Assembly (NCBI GenBank): GCA_004794655.1 | Contig: SMMW01000180.1 | Span: forward strand, 410,001 to 474,000 | Reading direction: 5' to 3' | DNA from: Marisa cornuarietis | Lineage: Eukaryota > Mollusca > Gastropoda > Architaenioglossa > Ampullariidae | DNA length: 64,000 nucleotides | The notes under the pieces: generated by a model | Seen by the model: the letters and a program-made list of their open reading frames with translations, nothing else | What the model was told of the DNA's origin: nothing | The model's database searches: none | Shown here: positions 36,556 to 48,622 of the stretch, in pieces | How the letters are laid out: every line of letters begins with the position of its first letter | Numbering within the stretch: the stretch's first letter is position 1 | Made by a program: the position numbers and the translations under genes

Positions 36556-39296
36556 CCCCCCCCAAAAAAAAAAAATCATGCTGACCAGTGGAAATAGTCG
36601 TCCAACAGACGACAAGTGAAGACCTGTCTACATCTCTAGTCAAACCCTGTAATGTCCACAACATCAGTTCTTATATATATATATATATAAACACACACAT
36701 ACATATACAAAGAGATTGCTTTCGTCTGTGGTCCCCCTCTTAATGCTTATTACATATTGCTATTCCTTCCTACGTCCTTCTGACCACTCAGTAACTCAGT
36801 CACAGTTGGCAAGAAGTCGGCAAGCTGGTGAGAAACAGAAAACACTGCAGTGTCATTGGTTGATTGACTGAGCTACAAATGACCACACTGTTCTTTATCT
36901 GTACGAGAGCTGATAAAAATGTGTTCTTTCTATCAGTAGACTCGACCCTAGAGATCTGCATGCGTACAGCTCATTAGAAATAACTCACGAGACGGGTTAC
37001 TGACTATTCACGTGAAGACGTAGTCACCAAAGGTGCCCTGACCACTTGAGTTCCAATAATAATAATAATAAAGTTTAGGACCAGAAGATGAAAACTGATG
37101 AGAGCGAAATTGTGCCGCAGAAGTTGTCTGTCCTTAGACCGTCAATACATACACAGTCATGAAAGGCGACAAGTGAGTTATCGACCCCTAGCTGCTATCT
37201 AAGCGCCTTGGTGTATCTCTAAGACTTTCCTGCGCTGGTTGTTTTTTTTTTTTTTGTTTTTTTTTGTTGCTTCTCTTGGGCAGACCGCATTCTCCATTAT
37301 TCTTGAAACAGGTCTTGATGTCCACCCTGTCAGCTTTCATCAGGACCTTGTCGAATTTCATATCCTTCTCGTCGATCGTCATATTCTCTTTGTCCTCGCT
37401 TCACGAAAGACTGTTGCGGGCTCGTGCAGTGAGGCTGTCCGGTTGATGGATGCTGTGGTGGGTGTTGTGGGGCGTGACACACACGTCGCTGTGCATCCCC
37501 TGCCTCACTAATACCTTTCAGCTCAACCAGCTTTGTTGATTCCTCTCACCTTCCCGAGCCAGCATTGTTTGCTCAGTCTGTAAGGTTGCGCTCTGTTGCT
37601 GAAGACATTTCTGCAATGAGTTACCGCGCCGTGCGCATGCGTGAATGACATGCTGCTGTTGACCGTGCACTTGAAGTCCTTGAGAGGTCTCTGTATGGAG
37701 GTCTGAAAAGGACGGAGCAACACCAGCAAAGACACGCCAGCGACAATGGTTCAGGTAACACCGGTATGACACCAGCAGACGAATTTCCGTACACAAGCCA
37801 CAACTTGTTGCCTTGACACAGAATTGTCTGTCTGGCTAAACAAAAAAGCAAATGGGTGTGCTTTTTAGCATGTTTAAAGAAATCTCTGATTCATGAACAA
37901 GAAGATAAAAGAAAGCTGTTCATGGTTGTTATACTTGTATATTATAGTCCTTAAAATTTTGATGACCTGTATGGTCACGAGGAATAGTTTATTGCTTTCT
38001 GTTGAAACTGTTTTATCAGTTGCCTAAAAGTAGCTCAAGGTTTCTGGTCGGTTAGTTTTACGACTAACCACTGACTGCCTTAACCTGCGTGTGTGTCTGA
38101 CTAAGTCGTGATAAACATTCTGTAATTATCACCCGGGAGAGTTTTCGCTTGATGACTTCAATTAGTCCAGCCAATCGCAGGCTCGGTCATGGGTCTGATG
38201 CTGCATCATTGTCAACCGCCCAACGGTCACTGATGTCCGCGCTTGGCGCTTAATGTTGAGACAAGGAGCTCTACTGGACTAGTAATCAGTCCCTGGGTAC
38301 CTGACCTCACTGTCTTCCTGACTGGCAATTCTTACTGATGATGTCCTGGACTTGGTGTCTGTATACCCTCGCTGACATATCTTAGTGACAAAAGTGGGGT
38401 CGGCTGTGTCATGATTGCATTGACATAAAAGTCGCCAAAACTCATTGTAATCAAATTACGAGAAAAGATTATTTCCCAGCATCCATCCCTAAACAAAAAT
38501 CGAGAAAGCGGAACGATGAAAGAAGGATGAGGGTGAGGCAGATGTCAGTAATGATCATCCCCCCCCCAGGGTCAGTCAGTACATTTACACCACACCGAGG
38601 GATCACAGCAGGGAGCTGAAGAAATGCTGGTCATCACAGATCGCAGCTTTAATGAAGTGCCGGGAGGAAACCCTGCTTCTTGTCATCTTCCGCTTCTGAC
38701 AAGCGCCGACTAAAAACCAATCAAACAGGATCCTTAATAGCTTCGAAAACAAATTAGACACTAGTGGGGGCATCAAATAATGCGAGTGAATGGGGGTGAG
38801 GGTGGATGCGTGTGCCTGTGAAAGAGAAAGATTGTCGGGGGGGGGGGGAGAAACCAAGGACACTCAAGGCAAACAATGTACCCGCTTGGCCACATGGAAG
38901 TTCAGACCAGATTGTAAACAGACTCATCGATAAATAAAAGCTACAACGATTGTTATCCAGTTCTCGCCTGCACACCGGAAGAGTGTGAGTGTGAAGACTG
39001 AGTTCAACTCACAAAGATGGAGGGGAATGAAGGGGATTAACTGCTGGCGGTAACAATGGCGCTGCGCACGGCCGCTGAAGCAGACAAATTTGAGCTGGGA
39101 ATTGGTCTTTTCACCTCATTCTTGACAGGAGGCTCCCACAGGGATCGTTTTCGCCACATCCATTTTTCTGATCACACTACAGCTGCTTGCCCATGTCGCA
39201 GGCTCTGCTTCTCACTGGGCGCAAAGCACAGTGGGAAACTTCCCGGTGTGTTTGTGTCGGGGGAAAAAAGTTTTGACTTTTTTGATAGAGTGTAGG
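36556..39296. other. Intronic unique sequence; no gene seen
   Basis: Contains a short (AT)n(AC)n run at 36676-36708, A/T homopolymers and a C-run at 38560. Minus-strand frames at 37.2-37.8 kb look slightly protein-like but were not accepted. Confidence 0.4.
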
Positions 39297-39362
39297 TGTC
39301 CCCGGTGGCTCAATCGTCACGTAAACAAAGTTCCTTCGCCACAGGAGACCCGCGTTAGGGGC
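39297..39362 (+). mobile_element. Degenerate tRNA-like SINE head
   Basis: CCCGGTGGCTCAATCGTCAC resembles an A-box region and CAGGAGACCCGCGTTAGG has the anticodon-arm and T-arm spacing of a B box that lost its CGA core. Weak but in the expected order. Confidence 0.3.
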
Positions 39363-40389
39363 AGATTAGTCTCCCTAACATTTTCCTGCTGTACCACTCA
39401 GTTTTTGTCTCCATAATCAGGTCTTTCAAAGGTCGATAAGTAGCAAAGCACGCCGATCCTATCTCATTCGACCAGCACTAGCTGTTTATTTCCCATTTTA
39501 CACTGAGTTCACCTCGTTGCACTGGGGGCAGGTGAATGAGTTTATTCAACATTGTGTTTACAGTGTGTGCGTGCGTGTGTGTGTGTGTGTGTGTAGGGGG
39601 GAGGGGCTGACATTTTCTGTCTGTGCAAAGTTTGCGTTCAAAGGTTGCTGAGAAAGGTTTGTGGTTGGTCGGTTTGATGAGAGTTCGTTGTAGCTGTTTT
39701 CCAGTAAGGCTTGAAATTATTGTTAAGGAGAAGGATAGACAGAGGCAGTCAGGAGACAAAATCATGGGGAAGGGGGGAACACTACTATCGTCGACTCAAA
39801 CAGCAGGACGACATGGGCTGTGGAAGTAAAAAGCGAACTAAAGAAGTGAGAGAGAGGCGAGGACATCAAGATGGCGTCAGCGGAAGAGACTAATAAAGGT
39901 CGCAACACCTGCTTTTTTGTTTTCATGCTCCGCGGAAAGAAAATTTGACACCTGCTTGAGTATCCACCTGCGGTCATGAGAACTACGGGCGAGGATCGAG
40001 CGCAACCACCCCCACCTCCCGCCTTCTCCCGACACACATACACACACGGAGGGCCCAGAAGTCATGTGACCAGCTGGCGATGATCGAATGTTAATTTTCT
40101 TCTCCGTCTGAAGGTGTCTAATTGGATAAAAGCGCCGCCAAAGGGTGACTACTCTCTCGCACCTCAAGATTAACACATTATAGTTCTGGTGCTTTTTCAA
40201 TGCGCCCTCTGTTAAGGGGAGACAAAGCCGGGGGGAAAAGTGTCTGAGCCACTCTGGTAAGTGTGTTTCTCATGGCAAGGACTGAAGGAGAGACAATGAG
40301 CGGACAGACCGGATCTCGTAGAGCGAGAAAAGCGAGTGGCCACGAGCCATCTAGTTGTTGGGGAACATGTCAGTGCACGTGTCCAGTTC
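39363..40389. other. Intronic sequence with a (GT)n run; no gene seen
   Basis: A GTGT microsatellite lies at 39561-39592. Otherwise unassigned. Confidence 0.4.
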
Positions 40390-41070
40390 TCACAGACTTG
40401 TCTCCCTCTCGCCTGTGTCGCGAAGTACTGATGGATAACCAGATGGGACCTGACTTTCACACCACAGTAGGTGTAAGTCAAGGGTACCCACTACCTCCAG
40501 TGCTGTTTAACATCCTCTTGGAGAACATCCTGCATGACACCCTCCACGACCCCCCACACTTCCATTTCCATCGGTGGACAACTGATTTGCAGCCCAGGCT
40601 TTACAAACAACACAGATGTGTTAGGAGGCACTAACAAAGAACTGTAAGATGTTACCAACAGACAGCTCAAATGCATGTGGAATGGAGTCCAGCACTAATG
40701 ACAGGAAAGCCATGGTCACTGGTAACGGCAAAGCAGACATCTACATACACGGAGTCCGGCTCGACAATGTGAAACACATGGGAACCCCCCCTCCCCCCCC
40801 CCCACACACACACACACTCACCATGGACGGCAGCTCAGCGACAGATTTCGACATCAGGATTCCAACAGCAACAATAGCTAGGTGGACAGGGTCTGGCACA
40901 CCCTTAACCTCATGTTTATTACAAAGTACAATCTGCACAAGTCCTTCGTATTACCAATCCTGCCCTACGGATGTGAAAGATGGACCCTGCTTGCAGATAG
41001 GGAGATGGGAGTCAAGGCATTTGAGAGCAAGTGCATGTTTATGCCTCTGCAAACGAGTTGTTTAGTTCTT
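40390..41070 (+). pseudogene. Non-LTR retrotransposon reverse transcriptase, 3' half, inactive
   Basis: Frame 1 (to 40634) reads TTVGVSQGYPLPPVLFNILL, the RT motif G-V-x-Q-G-C-x-L-S-P-x-L-F-N-I with Y for C. A second frame from about 40567 reads ISIGGQLICSPGFTNNTDVL then GGTNKEL, where the catalytic F-A-D-D should be: FTNN. A further frame gives NACGMESSTNDRKAMV (usually Y-G-M-E-I-S-x-x-K-T-K-x-M), then ADIYIHGVRLDNVKHMGT, DGSSATDFDIRI, and finally YNLHKSFVLPILPYGCERWT and FESKC, the standard C-terminal thumb region of this RT type. A C-run and CA repeat (40788-40818) interrupt it. There are several frameshifts, so the copy is dead. The N-terminal part and the endonuclease are absent nearby. 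Confidence 0.78.
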
Positions 41071-41249
41071 TGCCTTTTTTCGCTTTTTCGTTTGTTTGTT
41101 TGTTTATTCTTTCTTTCGTATGATCGATTTTTCGTTCCTTTCCCCACATTCTTTGTTTCTCCGAATAAATAACATGGTCATGGTCTTTAGAACCCCTTCA
41201 AACTTCGGTATACCTGAAATGGGCTTTTAGACAGGTACCTCTGTCAAAG
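41071..41249. other. AT-rich spacer after the LINE fragment
   Basis: T-rich stretch with TTTGTTTGTTTG; possibly the LINE 3' UTR. Confidence 0.35.
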
Positions 41250-41345
41250 AAATCGGTCAGATTGTCACGTGGTCTCTCAGGCTGCCCAGCGTGATCGTTT
41301 GTGCTCTTACCTTCTGAGCCGAAGACCGTTAGGTTCGAGGTCCGC
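41250..41345 (+). mobile_element. tRNA-derived SINE head, probable
   Basis: GCTGCCCAGCGTGATCG at 41281 stands where an A box is expected and TTAGGTTCGAGGTCCG at 41329-41344 is a good B box (GGTTCGANNCC) at tRNA-like spacing. Confidence 0.5.
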
Positions 41346-41807
41346 CCTGGCCTGAGACTGGAAAACTTCTGTCTGCCCTCGTGTAATGAAAGGACTGCCG
41401 TCTGCCTTACACATGCCCAGCGGTGAATCACTTAGAGTTCACTGCCCCTGCTATGAAAGATGATGTTCACTTCACTCTGACAGACATCACCACCAGGTCA
41501 ACTAAGTGCCCAGTGTTTACTCCTACAACCCTAAACATGCGTGGAGTGCCGATGTACTCCTTGTTTATACTGAGTACAAGGCAGTACACATTTGGGTAGA
41601 TGCCCACACCCGCTCTATAGATACAAGTTTACAAACATCACCCCTTGAAAATCTTAAAAATTGTGAATATTATTCTGACGGCCTCACATTTCTGAAGCTA
41701 AAGCCTTGAGGGCTGAAGGTTTGATGTTGAGACAAGAATATTCCAGTTCCACGTGAAACCGTACATCTTCACAAACCTTCAAGAACTACGAAAAGGACGC
41801 TGCGCTC
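41346..41807. other. Intronic unique sequence; no gene seen
   Basis: A 67-codon frame (41506-41709) has no recognised feature. Confidence 0.35.
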
Positions 41808-41810
41808 GAT

Positions 41811-41841
<31 letters not shown>

Positions 41842-41842
41842 T

Positions 41843-41884
<42 letters not shown>

Positions 41885-41898
41885 GCACACACACACGT
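41808..41898. repeat. (TC)n(AC)n compound microsatellite
   Basis: CT repeats pass into CA repeats with two ACGC interruptions. Confidence 0.92.
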
Positions 41899-41953
41899 GC
41901 ATATGCTCACAAACTGGTGGCTGCAGGCACGTGCGCGCGAGGAGAGGTAACGA

Positions 41954-42133
41954 AATCTCGCGAGATTACGTGGGTTTGTGGGAATAAGACGAGAAGCAAG
42001 CGGCTGGAGCCAGTGAGCCGGCTGCATTATTAGTATGCATTTCACACCTTCAGCAGTAATAGAGCGAGTGCAGGCTGCGGGGGGGGGGGGAATATGGCGA
42101 CAATTTTATGTCGTGGCGACAGCGGCCGAGGAG
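41954..42133 (+). promoter_or_regulatory. Candidate intronic promoter with TCTCGCGAGA motif and possible first exon
   Basis: The perfect palindrome AATCTCGCGAGATT (41954-41967) contains TCTCGCGAGA, a known core-promoter element of housekeeping-type animal promoters. About 130 bp further, ATG at 42094 (GAATATGGCG) opens a short frame MATILCRGDSGRG that meets a donor GAG|GTAAGA at 42134. This could be the 5' end of a nested transcript on the plus strand or chance. No downstream exon was recognised. Confidence 0.25.
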
Positions 42134-42597
42134 GTAAGAAAATCTGGAGATATCAAGTACCCTTGTTCCTCCTACCCGGCTTCGTCCGGTGTCCCTAAAG
42201 TAAAGTTGCTTGTACTGAGGCGAGGGAGACAACCCCAGCTGTGAAAATTAACTTTGTGGCAATGGCTTCCGACTGCTGCCAGGGGCGAAGAAACAAAAAT
42301 GTCAAAAGAACAGTAGAGGGAGGGAAATGGTGGGTGGGGGGAGATGGAAAAAAACATGGGCAACCGTCACAGTCACGAGGCTGTATGTATAATATTTCTC
42401 ATCAATTTTACATCGGACTTAAATTTGGAAATGGAAAAGTCATCCTTAACGAGGTGCTGTCGGGATATGAACCTGGCGTAAATGATGTCTGAGGATGTTT
42501 TATGACTTCTTAAGATTTAGCCAAGAGCAAGAATGGAGGTAAAATGTCTGATGGCATTGGTCTTTGCGGCTGCTTACATTAGCAACACACACAGAGG

Positions 42598-42600
<3 letters not shown>
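42134..42600. other. Intronic unique sequence; no gene seen
   Basis: Nothing recognised apart from short frames. Confidence 0.35.

Positions 42601-42657
<57 letters not shown>
42601..42657. repeat. (CA)n microsatellite
   Basis: About 57 bp of uninterrupted CA. Confidence 0.96.
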
Positions 42658-42660
<3 letters not shown>

Positions 42661-44129
42661 TCATACACAGACGGTCAGAAAAACTGTCCTCCACAAGACA
42701 GAGAATGAGTAAGAATGAAATAAAGACAGAAAGGGAGGAGTGACAGAAACATCGATTGACTGGTTCACACAGACTGACATCAACAGATGCGGCTTCGTAA
42801 ATAATGTCCATCTTAACTTCCTCACCGCCACCCACCACGTGACCAGTCGTAGCTCGGCAAGATGGCGCCTCACAGTACTGCATTTACACCTGTCTCTCAG
42901 CACTAATATTTCTTTAGACACACATTTCTAACGGTGGGAAGATTTAGATGAGGAGCAAAACGATGCCACAGATCGACGGATAACAGCGAGGACACGGCAC
43001 GTGACTTTAAGACAGACACGTGACTTTAAGACAGGATCTCAGTGGGAAGAGTTGCTAGAAAGTTCGCCACGAGGTTGTAGTGTGCACGACTGGTCATAGT
43101 CTGACATTCCCAATATTCAAAGAAACAAGTTTACAATTAGACGATCCTAAATTTCTACGCATGCCCTGAGCTACAGACTTCCTCTTCCGGTACCCGCACG
43201 CGCAGAGTTGTCGTCACCAGGTCACTCGCCTCGTTCTGGCTGGTAACAGCAACTCGAAATAATAAAAAAAAAACTTAATTCACTCCAGTATCTGCAGGAA
43301 AACATAGTTTACTCCAGTTCCTCCAGGAAAACTTAGTTTAGTTCTCGCGGGAACACTTAATTCCCTCCACTCACTTCCTGCAGGAAAACTCATGACGACC
43401 GACAGTGCCGGGAGCTAAGATAAAAACACAGCATCGATCTTCTGCTCTTTCTTTTCGAGTGCTGACGACAGATGGTGGATGTAATAATGATATTAATATT
43501 TTGAGTAATAATAGAATTTGTAGCGCGCATTTCTTGGTGTGGAGGGGAGCTCTGTACATAACAGACTACAAACGAACCGCCTCTCAATCATACAAAAAAC
43601 ACAGCCAACCCATGACACCAGGGCAGATATAAAGGAAGTGCACAGATGAAGATGAAAAACTGAGGAATGAGGGGAATAATATGCTTGATAATGAAAGATG
43701 GGGATTTGATGACAACAACGGTTAGGTCGTCAAGGTTACAACCAATGGGAGGAGATGGGAACATGTGTTGACTTCAATCGAAATATCGAAAGTAAAAAAT
43801 GTCAGGAACATTTCAGTTTTATCAAAAACGTTTCCTGTTCAGGACAAAAACCACCCAGACACCAGAAAAGCCATCGATCTAAAAGGCCGAAGTAGCAATC
43901 CTTAGCCCGCTGTCCTACACACATCAACATAGCCTCCCACTTCTAGGAAATCTTTCCCTTGGGAGATTCTCTACCGTTGATGTGTCCCCGGAATCTTTTC
44001 CCTTGGGAGGCCATAAAACCAGCCATGGCCCCTGACGATGAAGATGTTGGGAGGAAAATGATGCCACTTACCCCTACCTTACACCCTCACAGGAAGCTGT
44101 GGAACTGGAAGTAACAGCTGCACGCGGTA
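42658..44129. other. Intronic sequence with small local duplications; no gene seen
   Basis: ACGTGACTTTAAGACAG occurs twice in tandem near 42999-43035. A roughly 40-bp unit containing CTCCAG...CTGCAGGAAAAC recurs about three times at 43270-43388. AAGATGGCGCC is at 42859. Confidence 0.4.
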
Positions 44130-44214
44130 GAAAAAAGTTTCTCCGAACCCCGAGTAGCTTTGGGTGGCAAACCTGTTGATCTTCTAGGCCAGCTAACCGC
44201 TCGTTGCACCACAA
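44130..44214 (-). mobile_element. Possible tRNA-derived SINE head (minus strand)
   Basis: On the minus strand GAGCGGTTAGCTGGCC (44203-44188) resembles an A box and CGGGGTTCGGAG (44152-44141) a B box at plausible spacing. Confidence 0.35.
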
Positions 44215-44390
44215 CCTGGTGTGGCTGCCACCGCATCTTAGTGTGGCTGCCACCGCATCTTAGTGTGGCTGGCACAGCATCTTAGTGTGGCTGCCACCGC
44301 ATCTTAGTGTGGCTGGCACAGCATCTTAGTGTGGCTGCCACCGCATCTTAGTGTGCCTGCCACCGCAACTTGGTGTGCCTGCTCTCAGCA
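44215..44390. repeat. 22-bp minisatellite, about 8 copies
   Basis: Units GTGTGGCTGCCACCGCATCT with TA; alternating GCCACCGC and GGCACAGC variants give a 44-bp sub-period. Confidence 0.9.
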
Positions 44391-44730
44391 TCCCCTAATC
44401 TGCCTGCAGTCGCCGTGGGATGAGGGTAAGATTTACAAGGGTCTGTTCGCGTGGGCCACCCCAATTCGTCTGCAATAAACCCGCTTGTTTTATTTCCCCT
44501 CTGCCCTCTCTCGTCTTACGCGAAGATCATTGTGGGTGAGCAGGATGGCTGAGACTACAAGAAATAGTGCAAAGCGAAAACCAGGAAAACGACAGCTGAA
44601 TGTTGTCTACCAGGTTACCTGAACAATGAAACACTTGTAATCGTCCGCTCGGCCTGATTAAAGCAATCTCACATTCGGCAAGTCGGAGTGACTAATGACC
44701 AGATTGACATTTGTCTTCCTTTAAACCCAG
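44391..44730. other. Intronic spacer, nothing seen
   Basis: Unique sequence without coding signal. Confidence 0.4.
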
Positions 44731-45045
44731 CAGTCACCCCTAATAACAGAACCCAATCGTCTGCTGTCTCCCCCAATAATAGTACCCACTAGTCTAATGT
44801 CCCAACTAGTAACAGCGCTCAGGGGTCTGCTGTTACCCCTAGTAATAATACCCAGTATTCTACCGTCTTCCCTAGTAACACCCTCCAGTCGTCTGCTGTC
44901 ACCCCCAATAATAGTACCCACTAGTCTAATGTCATCACTAGTAACAGCACTCAGGGGTCTGCTGTTACCCTTAGTAATAATACCCAGTATTCTACTGTCA
45001 CCACTAGTAACAGCACCCAGTGGTCTGCTCTCACCCCTAGTAATT
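44731..45045. repeat. 33-bp minisatellite in 132-bp higher-order units
   Basis: Four diverged 33-bp subunits (for example CCCCCAATAATAGTACCCAC and ACTAGTAACAGCACTCAGGG) recur as a set at about 132-bp spacing, roughly 2.3 sets. Confidence 0.85.
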
Positions 45046-46984
45046 TCCAGAATAGAGGTGGACCAGAAGAACTTCTTGGCGCCATGCTGGGACACAGGTC
45101 GTTGCCAACCAAAAGCCTTTACCCTCAGATTCGGAAAAGTAGTATCTTATGGTGAACTTAAAATTCTCTCTGGTAAGTCTTTAAAAGATGCACAGACAGG
45201 TCATGAAATGTATTCTAACAATCAGCCACAAAACAAATGGTATATCATCTATTTTTAGTCTATAGCATTGGAAATATTGACAGAAATACCAATAAAAAAT
45301 ACAAAACAAAACCAGAGAAACAAACAAAAAAGAGCAAACAAACAAACAAACAAACAAAACCAGAGAAACAAACAAAAAAGAGCAAAAAAAAAAAACCAAA
45401 AAAGAGCAAAGCAAACAAACAAAACAAAAAAAAACTGACAACGCAATTAGTGTGTGAACTCTTTGAACCTATTATTGCTCTCCTCTTTCTTGATCCGAGT
45501 GATCTAACCCTTTGCCGACTATCTGTGGCGATGATGACTGTGACCCTTGGCCCCTATCGTCTGTGGCAGAGGCGCAAGCAGTTCTATCTTTGTCTGCCCC
45601 TCCCAGGCTCTCTCCCTCCCTTCCAACCTCTTCTCAGTGCGGCTCCCTACCCCTTGGGAAGAGAAGACAAAATTACTTTCTGAGAAGATTCGATGATGTG
45701 TGAGACGATGGGAGCCTGGAGTTTCATCAGTAACAAGTTCTCGTTCGCCAGGGTTTCAATTACCGCCACTTCTTTCACTTGGTGAAAACTAGGCACAGGG
45801 TTATCTCCCCTTCTTATTCCACTGTTGTCAGTCCAGTCATTACATGTTGTGTTATCTTTAAATAAATACAACATACAGATTTTATTCAAGTAAGGTAAAT
45901 GTTCTTAAATCAATTTCTTTTTCTCATACACCCTTTCGCTTCTAGTACCTCACATTCATTCTGTATTTTAGTTTTAACCTTTCCTCTCACATTCTTTCAT
46001 TTTGATGTGAGGATACGTGTCCGAGGGAGAGTGACGAGGGTTACAGAAAAATTCCAGTAAACCTCTTGTGACTGTGTGAATATTTAATTTTCTAGATGTC
46101 GAAATATGTCACGATTTTGATTAATCTTAAGAAATAAATTTTGTGACCTAAATTTAAAATAATCTAGTGAAAGTTTTCCAGGCAAGCGGCCATCAAAGTA
46201 AACATCAATAGCTCAGGGCAAGACATATTCGTCAACTTGCCAAACACTTACCTGTCGTAGGTCTGATGACTTTGTTCTCTAGATATAAACAGCGATATCA
46301 AGTGCTAACATCACCAGGCCACACCAAGATTGATTGCTATGCCAGGTATCACTTCAGTCAACTGTCACTTGAAGTCAGCGATGTGCAGCATCTGTGCGCT
46401 TGATTTTCGAGTTTTTGAGACTTTTTTTTTTTTTTTGCATCGTTCAAGAGAAACACAGAAGCTTGGCGGACGTTGTTCGAGTTATTTTCTTCGATTTGCA
46501 ATTATCTTGTGTAAGACCGTTTCTCCGTGTTATCGGCGACTGTGGAACGTGCAAATTGGAATGTTTGCTGCGGACCTCTTGGCAGGTGGACGTCTGTTTG
46601 TCTGATATTAACGTGCCCGCGCATACCACCATTCACAAAGGAGCCGATGACCATCCCAGCTTAGAAAATCCAGGGGTGGCTGGAAGGGAAAGGGAAAGAA
46701 AAGAAAGCTGCCAAACGATTTTTCATTCCTTCTCCGGTGCTGTTCGTTAACCAAATATTTGCACATTATCGTTCTTTTTTTATTATTCTCCTTCTCGATT
46801 GAGAACTGGGACCGACGCTTCGAGGAAAGCATGTTGCTGCAGTGCAGCCCCCCTTTTATGGCCCATGCATCAACGATGTGTGTTGGCTAACCTGGTCACG
46901 TGATGTAAAATGCTTTGGCCATGCAGTCTAGCCCCGTTCAGGTGTTACTTTTCGTAGTCATGACATGAGCATACATAGAAAGGT

Positions 46985-47066
<82 letters not shown>

Positions 47067-47761
47067 GCTTCAGTATAGTCTGTAAACAATCCAACACCAT
47101 TCTCTCGGACAGACTCCACTCACTTCCGTATCGTTTATCTATCGTTGACCATCATTTTGCAGCCAAGAAGGATTTACAAAGAGGGTCTTTCGCTTAGGTC
47201 GGTGTCCTATGGCAACATCCAATCAGCATTCAGCAGTTTTCTTAGAGACGTGTGCAGACCGGAAAATGGGGGCGAGCGTATGTGCGTGGGTTGCTGCTCG
47301 CAAACTTCCGCCTTCAGCATCTTCTACGAGAAATTCTGTCTGACAAAGTCGCTTGCACAGTTGCCTGCTGGTGCTAATAACATAATTTTAGGTCCGTAGG
47401 AAGCAGAAACAAAGCAAAACGATGAAAGCGAAGCGAGAGTTAACCTGTCTAATGCATGACAGAGCCCGGCACTGTCTGCCTGTGTCTGACTCTTTCACTG
47501 TCGTCAACACATTTCTTCCAGAGTCAGGGGGGGGGGAGCTGGACAGGATGGACAGGAGGGGTGGAGCGGTTTAGAGGAATAAAGCCGTTGTCACTCATTT
47601 AAACCGAAGATGCATAGCAACACGCATGAATGGCATTTTATTGATCAACATGACCATAAGTGTCATTTAAAAATTGTAATGGCTTTCAATATAATGGCTT
47701 AAAATAACAATAATTAGCTGACATGTTTTTGTTTTGCACAATGTATGTTATGTACTTATAT
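45046..47761. other. Intronic sequence with A-rich and (CA)n repeats; no gene seen
   Basis: An A-rich AAACAAAC/AAAAGAGC repeat spans 45297-45435 and a long (CA)n microsatellite lies at 46986-47062. Other frames here have no recognised domain. Confidence 0.45.
46986..47062. repeat. (CA)n microsatellite, about 77 bp
   Basis: Uninterrupted CA dinucleotides. Confidence 0.97.
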
Positions 47762-48246
47762 CAGGGGTGGGCAAAGTTTTCTTTTAGCGGGTCGGTCTCA
47801 AAGTTCTAAGCTACGCGGAGGGTCAGTGAAATATCGAAACCCCAGACCAGGTGACTACACAACAAACCTCATGAGAAAGGAAGGGACAACAAATGAGAAC
47901 ATGATGGTGTTCACTTTTCGAATGAATTGTGTAAAGTGAAGCTGTTTGAATTCGCTCACAATAAAACTTTAAAACCAGTCTTTCCTATGAAAGCAGCACC
48001 CGCCCCCGCCCCCGCCCCCGATGCTCTCTAACGACTACATCAGACATGTCAGCCCTGTTATTTGTTATTTTTGTACTTTGTGTTAGAATGTTACGGGCTG
48101 CCCATTTCTAACGCTGGTGTACTTAATAAAATAAATTTTGATGAAATTAATCTAGGCCGAATAAAAAAAAGATAACTAGTGCACTTCACATTTTGGCAGA
48201 TGGACCAGTCCAAAGACCTCCGCGGGCCGTAATCTGCCCTCCCCTG
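47762..48246. mobile_element. Non-autonomous hAT element (MITE), 485 bp, with 8-bp target duplication
   Basis: The left end CAGGGGTGGGCAAAG and the right end, read inward on the minus strand, CAGGGGAGGGCAGAT, form an imperfect terminal inverted repeat. They are flanked on both sides by ACTTATAT (47754-47761 and 48247-48254), a perfect 8-bp target duplication, the hAT hallmark. The interior has no transposase frame but its right half (about 48050-48246) resembles 32560-32757 (shared TACTTTGTGTTAGAATG and GTGCACTTCACATT words), the end region of the broken hAT transposase in the same intron. It is therefore an internally deleted relative that would have needed transposase from an autonomous copy. 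It contains a (CCCCCG) run at 48001. Confidence 0.85.
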
Positions 48247-48254
48247 ACTTATAT

Positions 48255-48622
48255 GATGTACGGACAAACAGAAAATTGTTTCCCTCTTTGTGTGTGTGTG
48301 GGTGGGTGGGGGAGTGGGAGTAGGAGTGAGTGGGTGGGAGATTTCCCGTTCTTGCCTCCGTGTCTAGATGCGGTTCCTCTGTGGGTGACCTGGAGCTTAC
48401 GGAGGGCACTCAGCCATGTCAGTGATTTTCTCGCGGGACCGTTTGATGACACGAGATCGGTGGTGACCTTATAACCCTTGACTGATAAGCCGTCAACTTC
48501 TTTTTGATCTGTTATAACGAATCAGAATTAAATAGCTTCAACTGTTTCACAATCAACAAATATACCGACTAACTTTTAGATTGATAGGTTTCACCTCGCA
48601 CTTTTCATAGGCCCTTCGCTCC
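48255..48622. other. Spacer between MITE and satellite, nothing seen
   Basis: Unique sequence, GTGGGTGGGGGAGTGGGAG run at 48299-48340. Confidence 0.4.

Noticed and set aside
37188..37851. Minus-strand frames with Gln-rich and Lys/Asp-rich protein-like segments
   Set aside because: Segments such as SLQKCLQQQSATLQTEQ look mildly coding, but frames are broken and no family could be named; a translated search would decide.
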